Source: Cupriavidus neocaledonicus
Lineage (GTDB): Bacteria > Pseudomonadota > Gammaproteobacteria > Burkholderiales > Burkholderiaceae
DNA: 48,673 bases
NCBI RefSeq assembly: GCF_000372525.1
Contig: NZ_AQUR01000069.1
Span: 1-48,673, forward strand
Reading direction: 5' to 3'
The translations under genes and the position numbers were made by a program. The notes below the pieces were generated by a model. The model saw only the letters and a list, made by a program, of their open reading frames with translations, searched no databases and was not told the origin of the DNA. Below are positions 16,149-25,113 of the stretch, piece after piece. Every line of letters begins with the position of its first letter. Position 1 is the first letter of the stretch.

Positions 16149-16730
16149 GTGATCTACCCGCGGGATGAATCCAAGCCGACCGAAGCCGATATCGAAGAGG
16201 CGAAACTGCTGGAAGACGTGATCGCGGACGCGCAGTTGGATGCCGATGCCGCCATCAAGAAGCTGGAACGCGACGCGAGCGACGCGGTCGGAATCGTCTG
16301 CCCAGCCATCGTGCGGGCGCTGGTCGAGCGCCATGACACGGTCCGAGAGGCCCTGGGCAAACGTCGAGTGACGCTACGCGCGTCCTGGACTCACCAGCGT
16401 GGCTCCACCTCAATATCCAAGCCGGCGTACGACATCCACATCACGTCATCGGCTGCGTACTCTAGGGCACGGCCGACGGAAAACAGGAAATCTTCACCGG
16501 ATTCCGAGTACACATCTGCTTCGATAAGGATTGGGATCGACCTGATATGCCTGAGTCCCCCCGCCAACCGGAAATCCACCTCTTCCAATGTGGCCGCGGC
16601 GATCCGCGCCACAATCTGCGCGAAGGCTGACCCAATGCCTTGCTCGCGCCAGGCGGGCTCCGCCCAGACATCATTGACTTCCAACGCGCAGCCGCTTCCA
16701 TGGCTCAGCGTTAGGTCGAAGGTGCAGTAG
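16149..16730 (+). CDS. Hypothetical protein, probably truncated and fused to antisense sequence
   Basis: A GTG start after TTGAGG gives about 80 plausible residues (ADIEEAKLLEDVIADAQLDA, AIKKLERDASDAVGIVCPAI), helical and acidic. From about 16391 the frame runs antisense through the convergent GNAT-like gene and becomes Ser/Arg-rich, unlike real protein. I infer an old gene whose 3' end was replaced when the neighbouring gene arrived, or a short gene with a spurious extension. Confidence 0.4.
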   Translation: MIYPRDESKPTEADIEEAKLLEDVIADAQLDADAAIKKLERDASDAVGIVCPAIVRALVERHDTVREALGKRRVTLRASWTHQRGSTSISKPAYDIHITSSAAYSRARPTENRKSSPDSEYTSASIRIGIDLICLSPPANRKSTSSNVAAAIRATICAKADPMPCSRQAGSAQTSLTSNAQPLPWLSVRSKVQ

Positions 16731-17086
16731 CCAATGGGCGTCAGGTTGTGAGTGCAGGCGATCAGGCGATATTGGATGCTCTGAAACTGAATCCCGTCTT
16801 CCACGAACATCGTCGGGGGCTTCGTGCCATACTCCCGATGGAGGCCGAAGCCTTCGAGGATGCTGTAGCGCTCCGAGCCCTTGTCCAGCTTCTTCGCGTC
16901 CTTCACACCCTTGCGCAGGTGCTGGAGCACCGCGCGTATCCCGGGCGCCTTCGGCGGCTCCGTGAAGACGACGAAGTCAGCCACCCCGGCGTCATCCCAT
17001 TCCGGTCGGGCAAGTTCGAGGGGCAACGGTCGCGCCAGCGCCTTGTCAGTGGCACGCTCGTCCGCCAGTAGGTCTTTCGTCTTCAT
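16391..17086 (-). CDS. GNAT-like acetyltransferase domain protein
   Basis: 231 residues from MKTKDLLADERATDKALARP; this ATG is chosen for GAGGAG 7 nt upstream rather than the ATG 21 nt earlier. The stretch NDVWAEPAWREQGIGSAFAQ matches the GNAT acetyl-CoA loop (Q/R-x-x-G-x-G/A). The region before it is beta-rich as expected. Substrate unknown. Converges on the plus-strand ORF at 16149. Confidence 0.7.
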   Translation of the reverse strand: MKTKDLLADERATDKALARPLPLELARPEWDDAGVADFVVFTEPPKAPGIRAVLQHLRKGVKDAKKLDKGSERYSILEGFGLHREYGTKPPTMFVEDGIQFQSIQYRLIACTHNLTPIGYCTFDLTLSHGSGCALEVNDVWAEPAWREQGIGSAFAQIVARIAAATLEEVDFRLAGGLRHIRSIPILIEADVYSESGEDFLFSVGRALEYAADDVMWMSYAGLDIEVEPRW

Positions 17087-17614
17087 GGCAAGCTCCTCGT
17101 GTGTCAAATGGGGTACAGCATACGCGCCCCCGCCGGTTCCCTTTTCCTGCGACCGTTTAACGGTCGGCTTCGGTACGAGGGGTTGCCGGGATCGACGACC
17201 CTAGAAAGTGCGGATGTTTGGGCCGATGTGCCGAGGGAGCTTACGACGACGGGCGTCAAGCGGCTATTCGACCGTCTCCGACCGACCCGGAGCGGCCGGT
17301 CGCGCTCTCGATGTCCAGCGGCTGCTACCAGAGCAGTGCGGTCATCCAAATTTACTTTTCTGGAACAGTAGTTCGGCCCTTGCGGAATTTAGACTGAGAG
17401 ATTCCAAGCTTGAATCCAATTAGGACGCGCAAAAAGACTACGCGCTTTTTACGTACACGCGTCAGGTGTATGCAAAATGAATTTGTCGAGGGACGGGCAG
17501 CGCTTCGAGCTATCGGCTATGTCGTAAAAAAACAATAATGAGGCTTTCATCTCGCGGATCGCGCCCGCTGCGAGAGCTATACTCGCCGCACTATATTGAC
17601 GAGAGACATGGCTC
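17087..17614. other. Intergenic region upstream of the ATPase gene
   Basis: About 530 nt without a convincing gene. It contains a short palindrome (GACCGTTTAACGGTC, near 17150). Base composition drops towards AT from about 17340, unlike the flanking backbone, which suggests the left edge of acquired DNA. A TATACT near 17578 could be a -10 for the ATPase gene, but no clear -35 accompanies it. Confidence 0.4.
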
Positions 17615-20272
17615 ATGATCTTCGCGCGCATCGCTGACTGGATCGAGACGCAAGAACCGTGGCTTTCTGACGCCGCCCGCCGTTTGGTCATAAACGGCCG
17701 AATTGATGAGGCCGAGATTGGCGAGATCATCGCCCTGGCGAAAGCGCACGCTGGAATCGATGATCCGGCAGGCCGTGTCGCACAGCCCCTAACTCGCGAT
17801 ATGCTGCCGGCCGTCGACGCGGCCTCGAAACCAATCACTCTCTTGGCGCTGCGCACCCTGCGTGGGGTTAACGCCATCGCCGCAGACCAGTCGATCCCGT
17901 TCTCGCCGATCGGCGTGACGGTTATCTATGGAAACAACGGGGCGGGCAAATCGGGATATTCTCGAGTATTGCGCAAGGCGTGCCGAGCGAGGGCAACCGG
18001 CGGACTCATCTTGGGCGACGTTTTCTCGGATGCGGCGGGAGAGAATCCGAGCGCTGAGATCCTTGTCCAGCGCGAGGGTGCCGCCGGCCCCGAAACGCTG
18101 GCTTGGCAACAAGGCTCGCCGGCCCCTGCGGAGCTGGCGACGGTCGCCGTGTTCGACAGCCAATGCGCGCGCGCCTTCACTGACGCGGAAGGCGAGGTCG
18201 CATATACGCCGCGCGGCCTCGACGTTCTCGCGAAGCTCGCGACCTTGTGTGGCACGCTTCGCGCCCGGCTCGAACTTGAAATCAACGGCATTCAAGCGTC
18301 GGCCGCTTCCTTCGCCGACCTTCTGGGCGAACATGCGGTAGGCCGCTCGCTCGCAGCATTCGAGAAGCGCTTCCACCTTCCGGCGTATCGAAAGGAGCTC
18401 GCGGCGCTCGCCACGCTGTCCGAAGCGGATGTCGCGGAAATCAAAAGATTAGAGGAGGAGCTTGCCGAGGCGAATCCCTCTGCGCGTGCGGCCGATCTGC
18501 GCGGCAAAAAGGCCCGCATTGAAGGTCTGGCGACGCGGTGGGAGCGGTGCGAAGCGGCGCTCTCCGATGATAAGGCGTTAGCCGCGATTGGGTATGGGGC
18601 GGCGGTTGTTGCCGCTGAAACTGCAGCCCGGCTTGCAGCGGAGGCTTTTGCTGCGGACGGCGGCCTGTTGCCGGGAACAGGCTCAGATCCGTGGCTCGCG
18701 CTGCTGAGCGCCGCGCGGCATTACTCAACGACGTTGGCCTACCCGGAACATCGTTTTCCGCACGTTGATGGCAGCCAGTGCGTGCTGTGTCAGCAAAATC
18801 TCACTGCCGCGGCAGCCGAGCGCATGCGACGTTTCGAGACGTTCATTGAGCAAGAGGCGCAAAAGCTCGCGGAGGCCGCTAGGATAAAGGCCAGCGCCGC
18901 ATTCTCCTCCATTGCCTCGGTAGATCCGGCCGCCCTGTGGGCAGACCATGCGCTTGTGAACGAGATCGAACAGGCCAAGCCGGGAGCGGGCCAGGTCCTG
19001 CAACAAGCGGCCGACCGCTTGTCGAGCAGGCAGGCCGCGCTCACCGAAGCTTGGGTTGCTAAAAGGTTCGACGCTGCGGCCCCGGCGATCTCTTTGCATT
19101 CCACTGAGCTACGTGATTTGTCTCGCGCCATCGAGGAAGAGGCCGCGCGCTTTGACAAGCTCGCGGCGGCGGACGGGCGCAAGAAGAGCGAGCAAGCGCT
19201 CGCCGACTTGAAGTCGCGGCAAGCACTGTTGGGTAGGCTCACGCAGATCATGCAGATCGGGGAGGACCTGGCCTTGAAGAAAAAGCTTCAAGCTGCCCAT
19301 CGAGCAGCGGATTCGACCCCAGTTTCGAGAAAGATGAGCGCGCTTCACGCCGAAGCATTGTCCGCTGACGCAGAAGCGGCTTTCGTCCGCGAGTGCGCCG
19401 CGCTGGGCGTCGGCCATGTGCCGATCCGCAGCACCACGCGAACGGAAAGGGGGAAGGCGAAGCAGCAGGTGAAGCTTGCCACTTCTGGCGGCGAGCGGGT
19501 GGGCGAAGTCCTCAGCGAGGGCGAGCAACGCGCGCTTGCGCTTGCCACCTTCATGGCGGAAGTCTCGCTGATGGAGGGGCATGGCGCGATCATCTTCGAC
19601 GATCCCATGTCGTCGCTCGATCACGCGCATCGTGAAAAGGTCGCCCGCCGCCTCGTTCAAGAAGCGTCGAGCCGGCAGGTGATTGTGTTCACTCACGACT
19701 TGCCGTTCGCTCTTCATTTGGCCGATGAAGCGAGCGCCCAAAAAGTCGAGGCGAGCGCAATGAGCGTGCGGCGCATCAGGCAGCGCGCGGGGCTGGTTTT
19801 CCCTGAGCTTCCCTTTGCAGGGATCAAAGTTGGTGAACGCTTGGAGCGCATCAAGAATATGGCGACGGAGGCCGATCGCCTTCTAGATGCGGGAGAAGTC
19901 GATCACAGCGAGAATCTCGTCCGGACTGGATATGGACGGTTGCGCGAGACTTGGGAGCGAGGAGTGGAGGAGGCAATTCTGTGCGAGACGGTGGTGCGTT
20001 TTCGGCCCGGCGTGTCGACACAACGGCTCCGGGCCGTGGCGCTGAGCGATGAGGAATACGTGGCGCTCCACGAGGCGATGGCGCGCTGCTCCCACTTCGC
20101 TGCGCATGATACCGCGGCGGATACCGACACGACCCCGCCGACTGCGGATGAGTTGCGAGCAGACATCGAGGCAGCGAGAGTGTTCTTCGCGACTCGGAAG
20201 AAGCTCAACGACGACACCGATCGCCGCCGTCGGGAGCTTCTTGAACGCTCGGCGGCTTTCAAGCAGGCCTAA
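17615..20272 (+). CDS. SMC/RloC-like AAA ATPase with zinc-hook motif, probable defence protein
   Basis: 885 residues. Walker A GNNGAGKS (106-113), a long helical middle with a CVLC motif (389-392) flanked by coiled coil as in Rad50/RloC zinc hooks, ABC signature LSEGEQRA (633-640), Walker B AIIFDDP, D-loop SSLD and switch histidine in FTHD (H694). The C-terminal 110 residues hold a conserved-looking block (R777-x3-E781, then CSHFAAHD at 825-832) that could be an effector site; in PrrC/RloC anticodon nucleases an R-x3-E and a His form the active site, but I cannot prove equivalence. A lone gene between backbone modules, typical of a defence insertion. Confidence 0.8.
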   Translation: MIFARIADWIETQEPWLSDAARRLVINGRIDEAEIGEIIALAKAHAGIDDPAGRVAQPLTRDMLPAVDAASKPITLLALRTLRGVNAIAADQSIPFSPIGVTVIYGNNGAGKSGYSRVLRKACRARATGGLILGDVFSDAAGENPSAEILVQREGAAGPETLAWQQGSPAPAELATVAVFDSQCARAFTDAEGEVAYTPRGLDVLAKLATLCGTLRARLELEINGIQASAASFADLLGEHAVGRSLAAFEKRFHLPAYRKELAALATLSEADVAEIKRLEEELAEANPSARAADLRGKKARIEGLATRWERCEAALSDDKALAAIGYGAAVVAAETAARLAAEAFAADGGLLPGTGSDPWLALLSAARHYSTTLAYPEHRFPHVDGSQCVLCQQNLTAAAAERMRRFETFIEQEAQKLAEAARIKASAAFSSIASVDPAALWADHALVNEIEQAKPGAGQVLQQAADRLSSRQAALTEAWVAKRFDAAAPAISLHSTELRDLSRAIEEEAARFDKLAAADGRKKSEQALADLKSRQALLGRLTQIMQIGEDLALKKKLQAAHRAADSTPVSRKMSALHAEALSADAEAAFVRECAALGVGHVPIRSTTRTERGKAKQQVKLATSGGERVGEVLSEGEQRALALATFMAEVSLMEGHGAIIFDDPMSSLDHAHREKVARRLVQEASSRQVIVFTHDLPFALHLADEASAQKVEASAMSVRRIRQRAGLVFPELPFAGIKVGERLERIKNMATEADRLLDAGEVDHSENLVRTGYGRLRETWERGVEEAILCETVVRFRPGVSTQRLRAVALSDEEYVALHEAMARCSHFAAHDTAADTDTTPPTADELRADIEAARVFFATRKKLNDDTDRRRRELLERSAAFKQA

Positions 20273-20605
20273 AAGAACACATCGGCCCCCTTTGGCTGTG
20301 CGTCGCGCGTCTATGTCGCCAAACAATTGGCAGCGATCTGCTAGGCGATAGAAAGCATGCAATAAAATCGCGCAGGAGGCGGCCCGTCACGGCGTGCCTT
20401 GACTACTTCGCACGCTTCGCTTTCGCAGGTTGCCTGCCGGGTGTGCATGGGTGCGTGTAGGTCCGTTCGCGACACAGCATTGTCTGCCTGTAGACGTTCA
20501 ACTCGATTGGGGTGGATGTCTTCAAAGACAAGCAAGCAACGTTCGTTGTGGCGCATCGAATGGTCGCTTACTGACTGATTCCGACGTTTGCACGCCCAGC
20601 CGACG

Positions 20606-20749
20606 ATGCGGGCTACTTTCACCTTCTGGCCGAATCCGGAAATCGCCCGACTACCCGGCCTCGCCGCTGACCCTGACTTCCGCTACCGTTTAGGCTTGTT
20701 CGACGCCTGCCAGCAAGGCGCGGTGGCACACTCACATTCCTGCGGATGA
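20606..20749 (+). CDS. Short ORF (47 aa), possible gene remnant
   Basis: Reads MRATFTFWPNPEIARLPGLA then DPDFRYRLGLFDACQQGAVA and stops. It looks protein-like but has no SD, and its end overlaps the left arm of the inverted repeat. The reverse complement of the other arm also encodes RLGLFDAC, so the arm may derive from an inverted duplication of a coding segment. Confidence 0.3.
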   Translation: MRATFTFWPNPEIARLPGLAADPDFRYRLGLFDACQQGAVAHSHSCG

Positions 20750-20775
20750 CGGCAGGCATCGAACAACCCTAAACG
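20687..20775. repeat. Imperfect 25-bp inverted repeat
   Basis: Arms 20687-20711 and 20751-20775 match at 23 of 25 positions and are separated by 39 nt. Ends read CGTTTAGG and CCTAAACG. It could be a small non-autonomous element or a recombination remnant at the edge of the ATPase block. Confidence 0.6.
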
Positions 20776-20824
20776 AACTCGGCCGTCAGCTCTTCCATTG
20801 CCCTCGGAACTCGGCGATCAGCCG

Positions 20825-20849
20825 AAAAAAACCCTCCACGAAGGGAGGG
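20825..20849 (-). terminator. Terminator of the methylase-helicase operon
   Basis: Minus strand CCCTCCC-TTCGT-GGAGGG followed by seven T, about 90 nt after the stop at 20941. A second perfect hairpin TTTCCGTAG/CTACGGAAA lies at 20876-20899 between the stop and this terminator. Confidence 0.75.
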
Positions 20850-20940
20850 CTGGGAGAAGGGTCCAACTGAGAGAGTTTCCGTAGCGGGCACTACGGAAAC
20901 TATCTTATGGCGGTTTGGGGTGTCGCATTGTCCCGAAAGC

Positions 20941-21195
20941 TCAGCTATTTTGAGTGCCTTTCTCCGGCACCGGGCCAATCGGTCTGGCCAGCAGGGTGGT
21001 GACCGCCCCGCTGACCTGCCAACCGCCCAGCTCGCTCTCGAAAATGCCATGGACAAGGCGATCGAGGCAGATGACTTCTACCCCATTCGCTTCCACCGTG
21101 CCGAGGACGTTGGCAACAATCGTGCCGCGCGTTCCGCGGCGCTTGATCGTCGCCACGCCTTCACCCAGGGTGACAGTGCATTCATTCGCTTTCAT
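20941..21195 (-). CDS. Hypothetical protein (84 aa), coupled to methylase-helicase
   Basis: MKANECTVTLGEGVATIKRR then a beta-rich body (TIVANVLGTVEANGVEVICLDRLVHG). ATG overlaps the upstream stop (ATGA) and AAGGAGG lies 8 nt upstream, so it is a real coupled gene. No domain recognised; a partner of the methylase-helicase is possible. Confidence 0.75.
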   Translation of the reverse strand: MKANECTVTLGEGVATIKRRGTRGTIVANVLGTVEANGVEVICLDRLVHGIFESELGGWQVSGAVTTLLARPIGPVPEKGTQNS

Positions 21196-24100
21196 GCGGC
21201 CTCCTTGAGCAGCTGGCGCTGGTCGCGATTCTCGCGGCCGTGTAGCGCCGCCAGGTCCTCGACAAATGCATCGAGAAGCGTATCCATGTGCAGAAACGCT
21301 TCGTCCTCCAGTTCCGGCGTCGCCCAGTCCAACCCGGCTTCCATGGCGTCGCGCTTGTGCGCCACCATCTGGTCCTGGTACTTATCAATGCTCCCCGGCA
21401 GGTGGAAATACACCACCTTCAACTGGCCCTTCCGGTTCCACCGCAGCGCGCGTCGCATCGCCTGATACTCGATGCGCCACGTCCACGAACGGTCATAGAA
21501 GAGCACGTAGTCGGCATTGGGCAGGTTGTACCCTGCCCTACCCGAGCCCTTCGTGCACAGCAGGCCGGTGGCGGAGCCATTCACAAACCGCTTGTCCTTG
21601 TCGGCCACGCGTTTCGTGATCGGGATGCCGCCATGGAACGGGACTGTCTCGACGCCCCGAGCCTTGAGCTGCCCCGCTATCAGGTCGATCACCCGGGGGT
21701 TTTCGGCAAACAGGATGGCCTGCTTTCCTTCCTCGGCGATGGCATTCAAGCGGTCGATCACGGCGCGTTGCTTGCTGGTCAGCTGCCCCAGCGTCCCCAC
21801 CCCGTCCACCCCATACTGCGGGTAGTTGGCGGCGAAGTGCACCGCGCGGATCCGAGCCAGGATCGCGATCAGGTTGTTCGAGCGTCCGTCGGTGCGACGG
21901 ATCTCCCGATACCATTCCGCGAACTCGTCGGCCGTGCGCAGATACAACGACAGGTGCGCCGGGTCCCAGTCCGTCTCGACCACTTCGACTGCCGGTGGAT
22001 CGATCTGGATGTACCTGGCCACGTCTGGCTCGCAAACCAGCCGGCGCTTGACGTGCGGCGCCAGCATCTGGCGGTACAGCGGCAAGTTGCCGATCTTCGG
22101 CACCTCCCGCTTTGCGCCGTCCTGCAGGCTCTCGGCAAACTCCCATGTCACCCATTCCAGCACGACGAAGTCATCCCGGAACCGGTCTACCCCGCGCTGG
22201 GCATGCTGCACGGTGGCCAGCCATTGGCTATCCAGGTAGCCACGGCGGTAGCCATAAGGCTGAGCGGCGGTACCATCACCACCCGTGAATGCGATAAGGC
22301 CAAACACATCGCGCGGGTAGTTCGCGATAGGGCTCCCGGTGAGGATGTAGCGGCGCCTCGCCGACAGCTGCCAGAGCGCGCGGCTCTGGTCGCTGTTCGG
22401 GTTCGACAACCGTTCCCCTTCGTCGGCCACCAGCAGGCCAATCCGGCGTCGGAGCCGATGGGCGTATGTGACGCGCCGAGACGCTTCCCGGCACACCGGC
22501 ATGCGCAGCCGCTCGTAGGCAATGAGATTAATCTGCCCGAGCGCGCCAAGGCTTTCCGGCGAGTCGATGACGTGTACCGCCGCCGGTGGCAGGATCTGCG
22601 CCAGCTCGGCACGCATTTCCGGTACCAGGCGTGCCTCAACAACGATCAAGCCGTGCTTGACCCCGGCCAGCAGGATCAGCGCCGCGGCGAGCCTCGACTT
22701 GCCGCAACCCTGTTCCCAGGCGGCAACCGCGCCGCACGGTTTCTGCAGCAGTTCCACCAGGTCATTTTGCTGAAACTCCCAGTTCAGCCACCGATCGATG
22801 CCGAGCGCCTGCATACGCAGGCGCAGCGCCAACGCCTGTCCCGGATACTTCACCGAGAGGCCTTCGTGCACGGTCTCCCATGTCTGGGCCGACCGGCTGA
22901 CGGCAAAGCGGCTCATGAGCTCGTCCAGAGTCAGCACAAACTGAGCATTGCCCGCCTGATAAGCGTAGCGGCCGTCCGGCTGGCGAACGAATGCCACGGC
23001 CTCGCCTGCCTTGATCACGGGGCTGCCCCACTTCAGCGGATCCGCGACATGGCTTTTGAGGGCCACGCCGCTGATGGCTTCCGCGGCATTCACGCCAGTC
23101 GTCCAGACGGTGTGCCGCAGGGGCGTCGCCTGGCGCGCGCTACGCCGCAGCCGCTTCCCAAAATGCTCCAAGAAGCCCGGTGCCAGTTCGGGCACGCCGC
23201 CGGCGTCACGGATCAGCCGCAGAAGGCTGCCCAGCGCGGCCATCGGGTCGTCCTGCACGAGATAGGCTTCCAGATCGAGGCGGCCGCTGCCGGCATAGCG
23301 CATGCCGTGCGGCAGGCGCTGACCATCCAATGGCAGGATGCGCCGTTCCAACAGCCGGTTGAGCACCATGGCCTCCACGAATCCGCACTCGAAGCCCAGG
23401 ACGATTCGACGCCCATCATTGGCAATGCGTACCCGTTTCTGCGAAGTCACCGGCCGCATGATGGCAGGGCCGGTATCGTCCAGCACCTGATGGTTCAGGC
23501 GTGGCTCATGGTAATGACGGTCATCCACGTTCAGGTCCAGGCCGGGCAGCGGGACGGTGAAATCGCCGTGCGCTTGACGCACGACGCGCCCCATCCGGTA
23601 GCGGCCGAACACCGCAATGGAGGTGTGCACCGTGGCGCCTTCCTCCCGGAAGGCCGAGGCCGGCAAATCAAAGATGCCGACCACGCGGCGCGCGGCCGTG
23701 CTGTGCGCATCCCGGTGATCCACGACGTTCGCGAAGCGATCGACAAAGCTCGTCGGCAACAACGCTACCACCACCTGCGCGGCCTCGAGCGCCTGGGCCA
23801 GCGCATATTCATGGCTGAGGGCGCTGCTGTTGGCCCCGAACCGGCCCCACGTGGTGCAGCAGAAGGGCTGCAGATGCGGCGATTCGAGGTGGATCGAGAA
23901 CGGCGGGTTGATAATGGCTACGTCGAAGTGACGCGGGTGAATCTCCTCCATCCCAGCCATGCGGAAGCTTCCTTCGAAGCCGGCGGCCTCTACACACTGC
24001 TGGACAGCGGCAATCGTCGGCTCATGCACGTCGACGCCATACAGCGTGTGCGCCGCCGGATCCGCGAACTGCAACAGCCGGGCGGAGCCGACAGAATTGT

Positions 24101-24293
24101 CCAGCACCGAGACCTTACGGTCGGGGCGCCAGCTGTCCACAACGCCCCACATCTGTCGGGCGATGGCATCGGTGGTAAAGAATTGCGACAGATGCCTCTG
24201 ACGCGCGGCATGCAACTCTCCCATGTGGGAAATCTTGTCTGCCTGCGAACCGAGGCTGACGATGGCCCGCAAGGGCTCGTACCAGTGAGTCAT
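21192..24293 (-). CDS. Fused adenine-type methyltransferase and SNF2-like helicase
   Basis: 1033 residues. N-terminal class I methyltransferase: SAM region VSVLDNSVGSARLL (61-74) and catalytic NPPF (129-132). C-terminal helicase: Walker A EQGCGKSRLA with GCGKS at 529-533, DEGE in place of DEAD/H (624-627), motif III LTGSPIANYP, and a C-terminal RecA lobe with TKGSGRAGYNLPNAD and QAMRRALRWNRKG. The strawberry-notch/methylase-helicase architecture is common on large plasmids and phages and likely modifies or remodels the element's own DNA (inference). No SAM-site GxGxG is present, only the variant N-S-V-G-S. Confidence 0.85.
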   Translation of the reverse strand: MTHWYEPLRAIVSLGSQADKISHMGELHAARQRHLSQFFTTDAIARQMWGVVDSWRPDRKVSVLDNSVGSARLLQFADPAAHTLYGVDVHEPTIAAVQQCVEAAGFEGSFRMAGMEEIHPRHFDVAIINPPFSIHLESPHLQPFCCTTWGRFGANSSALSHEYALAQALEAAQVVVALLPTSFVDRFANVVDHRDAHSTAARRVVGIFDLPASAFREEGATVHTSIAVFGRYRMGRVVRQAHGDFTVPLPGLDLNVDDRHYHEPRLNHQVLDDTGPAIMRPVTSQKRVRIANDGRRIVLGFECGFVEAMVLNRLLERRILPLDGQRLPHGMRYAGSGRLDLEAYLVQDDPMAALGSLLRLIRDAGGVPELAPGFLEHFGKRLRRSARQATPLRHTVWTTGVNAAEAISGVALKSHVADPLKWGSPVIKAGEAVAFVRQPDGRYAYQAGNAQFVLTLDELMSRFAVSRSAQTWETVHEGLSVKYPGQALALRLRMQALGIDRWLNWEFQQNDLVELLQKPCGAVAAWEQGCGKSRLAAALILLAGVKHGLIVVEARLVPEMRAELAQILPPAAVHVIDSPESLGALGQINLIAYERLRMPVCREASRRVTYAHRLRRRIGLLVADEGERLSNPNSDQSRALWQLSARRRYILTGSPIANYPRDVFGLIAFTGGDGTAAQPYGYRRGYLDSQWLATVQHAQRGVDRFRDDFVVLEWVTWEFAESLQDGAKREVPKIGNLPLYRQMLAPHVKRRLVCEPDVARYIQIDPPAVEVVETDWDPAHLSLYLRTADEFAEWYREIRRTDGRSNNLIAILARIRAVHFAANYPQYGVDGVGTLGQLTSKQRAVIDRLNAIAEEGKQAILFAENPRVIDLIAGQLKARGVETVPFHGGIPITKRVADKDKRFVNGSATGLLCTKGSGRAGYNLPNADYVLFYDRSWTWRIEYQAMRRALRWNRKGQLKVVYFHLPGSIDKYQDQMVAHKRDAMEAGLDWATPELEDEAFLHMDTLLDAFVEDLAALHGRENRDQRQLLKEAA

Positions 24294-24302
24294 AGGGATC
24301 CT

Positions 24303-24333
24303 GAAAAAGAAAATGCCCCGTCGTCGACGGGGC
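24303..24333 (-). terminator. Hairpin/terminator between the 24405 gene and methylase-helicase
   Basis: Minus strand perfect stem GCCCCGTCG/CGACGGGGC followed by ATTTTCTTTTTC, directly before the methylase-helicase SD (CAGGAT). Confidence 0.7.
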
Positions 24334-24404
24334 AGGAGAAGGTGCCAAGCTGCTTAGGCAGCAGCCGGCTCTTGCAGGTGCTGGGCGACGAAGGCTAGAA
24401 GGCC

Positions 24405-25112
24405 TTATCCGAGACGCGCGGCGAACCGCAATTCCCAGTACTCGTTGTATTGCAGGACGTCCAACCCTGGGAAAGTCCGCCGCTGCTGCGCAGCGAATAC
24501 CTCACCATGGTCGAACTGGCGCAGGCAACCTGCCAGGGCGGGCTCGCCCGCATCCTGCGCATACGCGGCCAGCGCTAGCAAGGCCGCGCGCACGTCGGCA
24601 TGCGCGTCTGCTGCAACGCGCCGTGACGGACGCGCGGCAGCCACAGGCAACGAAGGCGCCTTGAGCCGCAGCCGCACGACTTTGGCGTGCCGGCGCACGG
24701 CATTGGGCTGATCGAACTGCAGCGCCGCAGCGAGCGTCTCGGCGACCTGCCGGTACGCCAACGCGCGGCCGCTGGCCTGGTACCGCTCGGCAAGCACCCG
24801 CCAGTAGCGGTCGAGATCGGGCGTATCGCCGGCGCGGATGGCCTCCCAGATGTTCGGGTGGCCGTTCACCGGAATGCGCGTCTCGTCGATGCACACGGGT
24901 GCGCCTTCGATGCCGAACTCCTTGCTTGCCCGATCGATCAGGCTCGCAACGAGGCGTCGAAGGAACCGACGAAAGTCGCCAGCCTGGTCGATAGGCACGG
25001 GAACGATCGTCGCATCGGCGCGGACCTGCGCGGCAAGCGCGCAGACCCGGTCATAGGCATCGAGCGAAGCGCCCTGCGCCGAGCGAAACGCCTCAACAAG
25101 CGCGTTGTACAT
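24405..25112 (-). CDS. Hypothetical protein (235 aa), tandem paralogue of the next gene
   Basis: Start MYNALVEAFRSAQGASLDAY lies one nt after the stop of the upstream gene (TGAGATG); the longer frame is antisense noise. It shares with the 25114-25905 protein the opening MYN-x2-V/I-E, a central segment before NIWEAI/DQLWASL, and the closing pattern GLDVLQYNEYWELRF versus GLDITLYNDKWEFKF. Hence an old tandem duplication. Basic, helical; function unknown. Confidence 0.8.
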   Translation of the reverse strand: MYNALVEAFRSAQGASLDAYDRVCALAAQVRADATIVPVPIDQAGDFRRFLRRLVASLIDRASKEFGIEGAPVCIDETRIPVNGHPNIWEAIRAGDTPDLDRYWRVLAERYQASGRALAYRQVAETLAAALQFDQPNAVRRHAKVVRLRLKAPSLPVAAARPSRRVAADAHADVRAALLALAAYAQDAGEPALAGCLRQFDHGEVFAAQQRRTFPGLDVLQYNEYWELRFAARLG

Positions 25113-25113
25113 C

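Larger units (their letters stand above)
20273..20824. other. Intergenic region downstream of the ATPase gene
   Basis: About 550 nt with lower coding quality. It holds a short ORF (20606-20749) and an imperfect inverted repeat (20687-20775). A leftward 93-codon frame (20341-20622) has no motif or SD and I do not call it. Probably the right flank of the acquired ATPase block. Confidence 0.4.

Noticed and set aside
20687..20775. Integron attC site
   Set aside because: The ends read GTTTAGG and CCTAAAC, the opposite orientation to the R-Y-Y-Y-A-A-C / G-T-T-R-R-R-Y boxes, and no integrase or cassette array is present.
21288..24398. A 1036-codon open frame on the plus strand
   Set aside because: It lies antisense over the whole methylase-helicase gene. 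Its product is His/Arg/Gln-rich without motifs, an artefact of GC-rich codon bias in the opposite strand.
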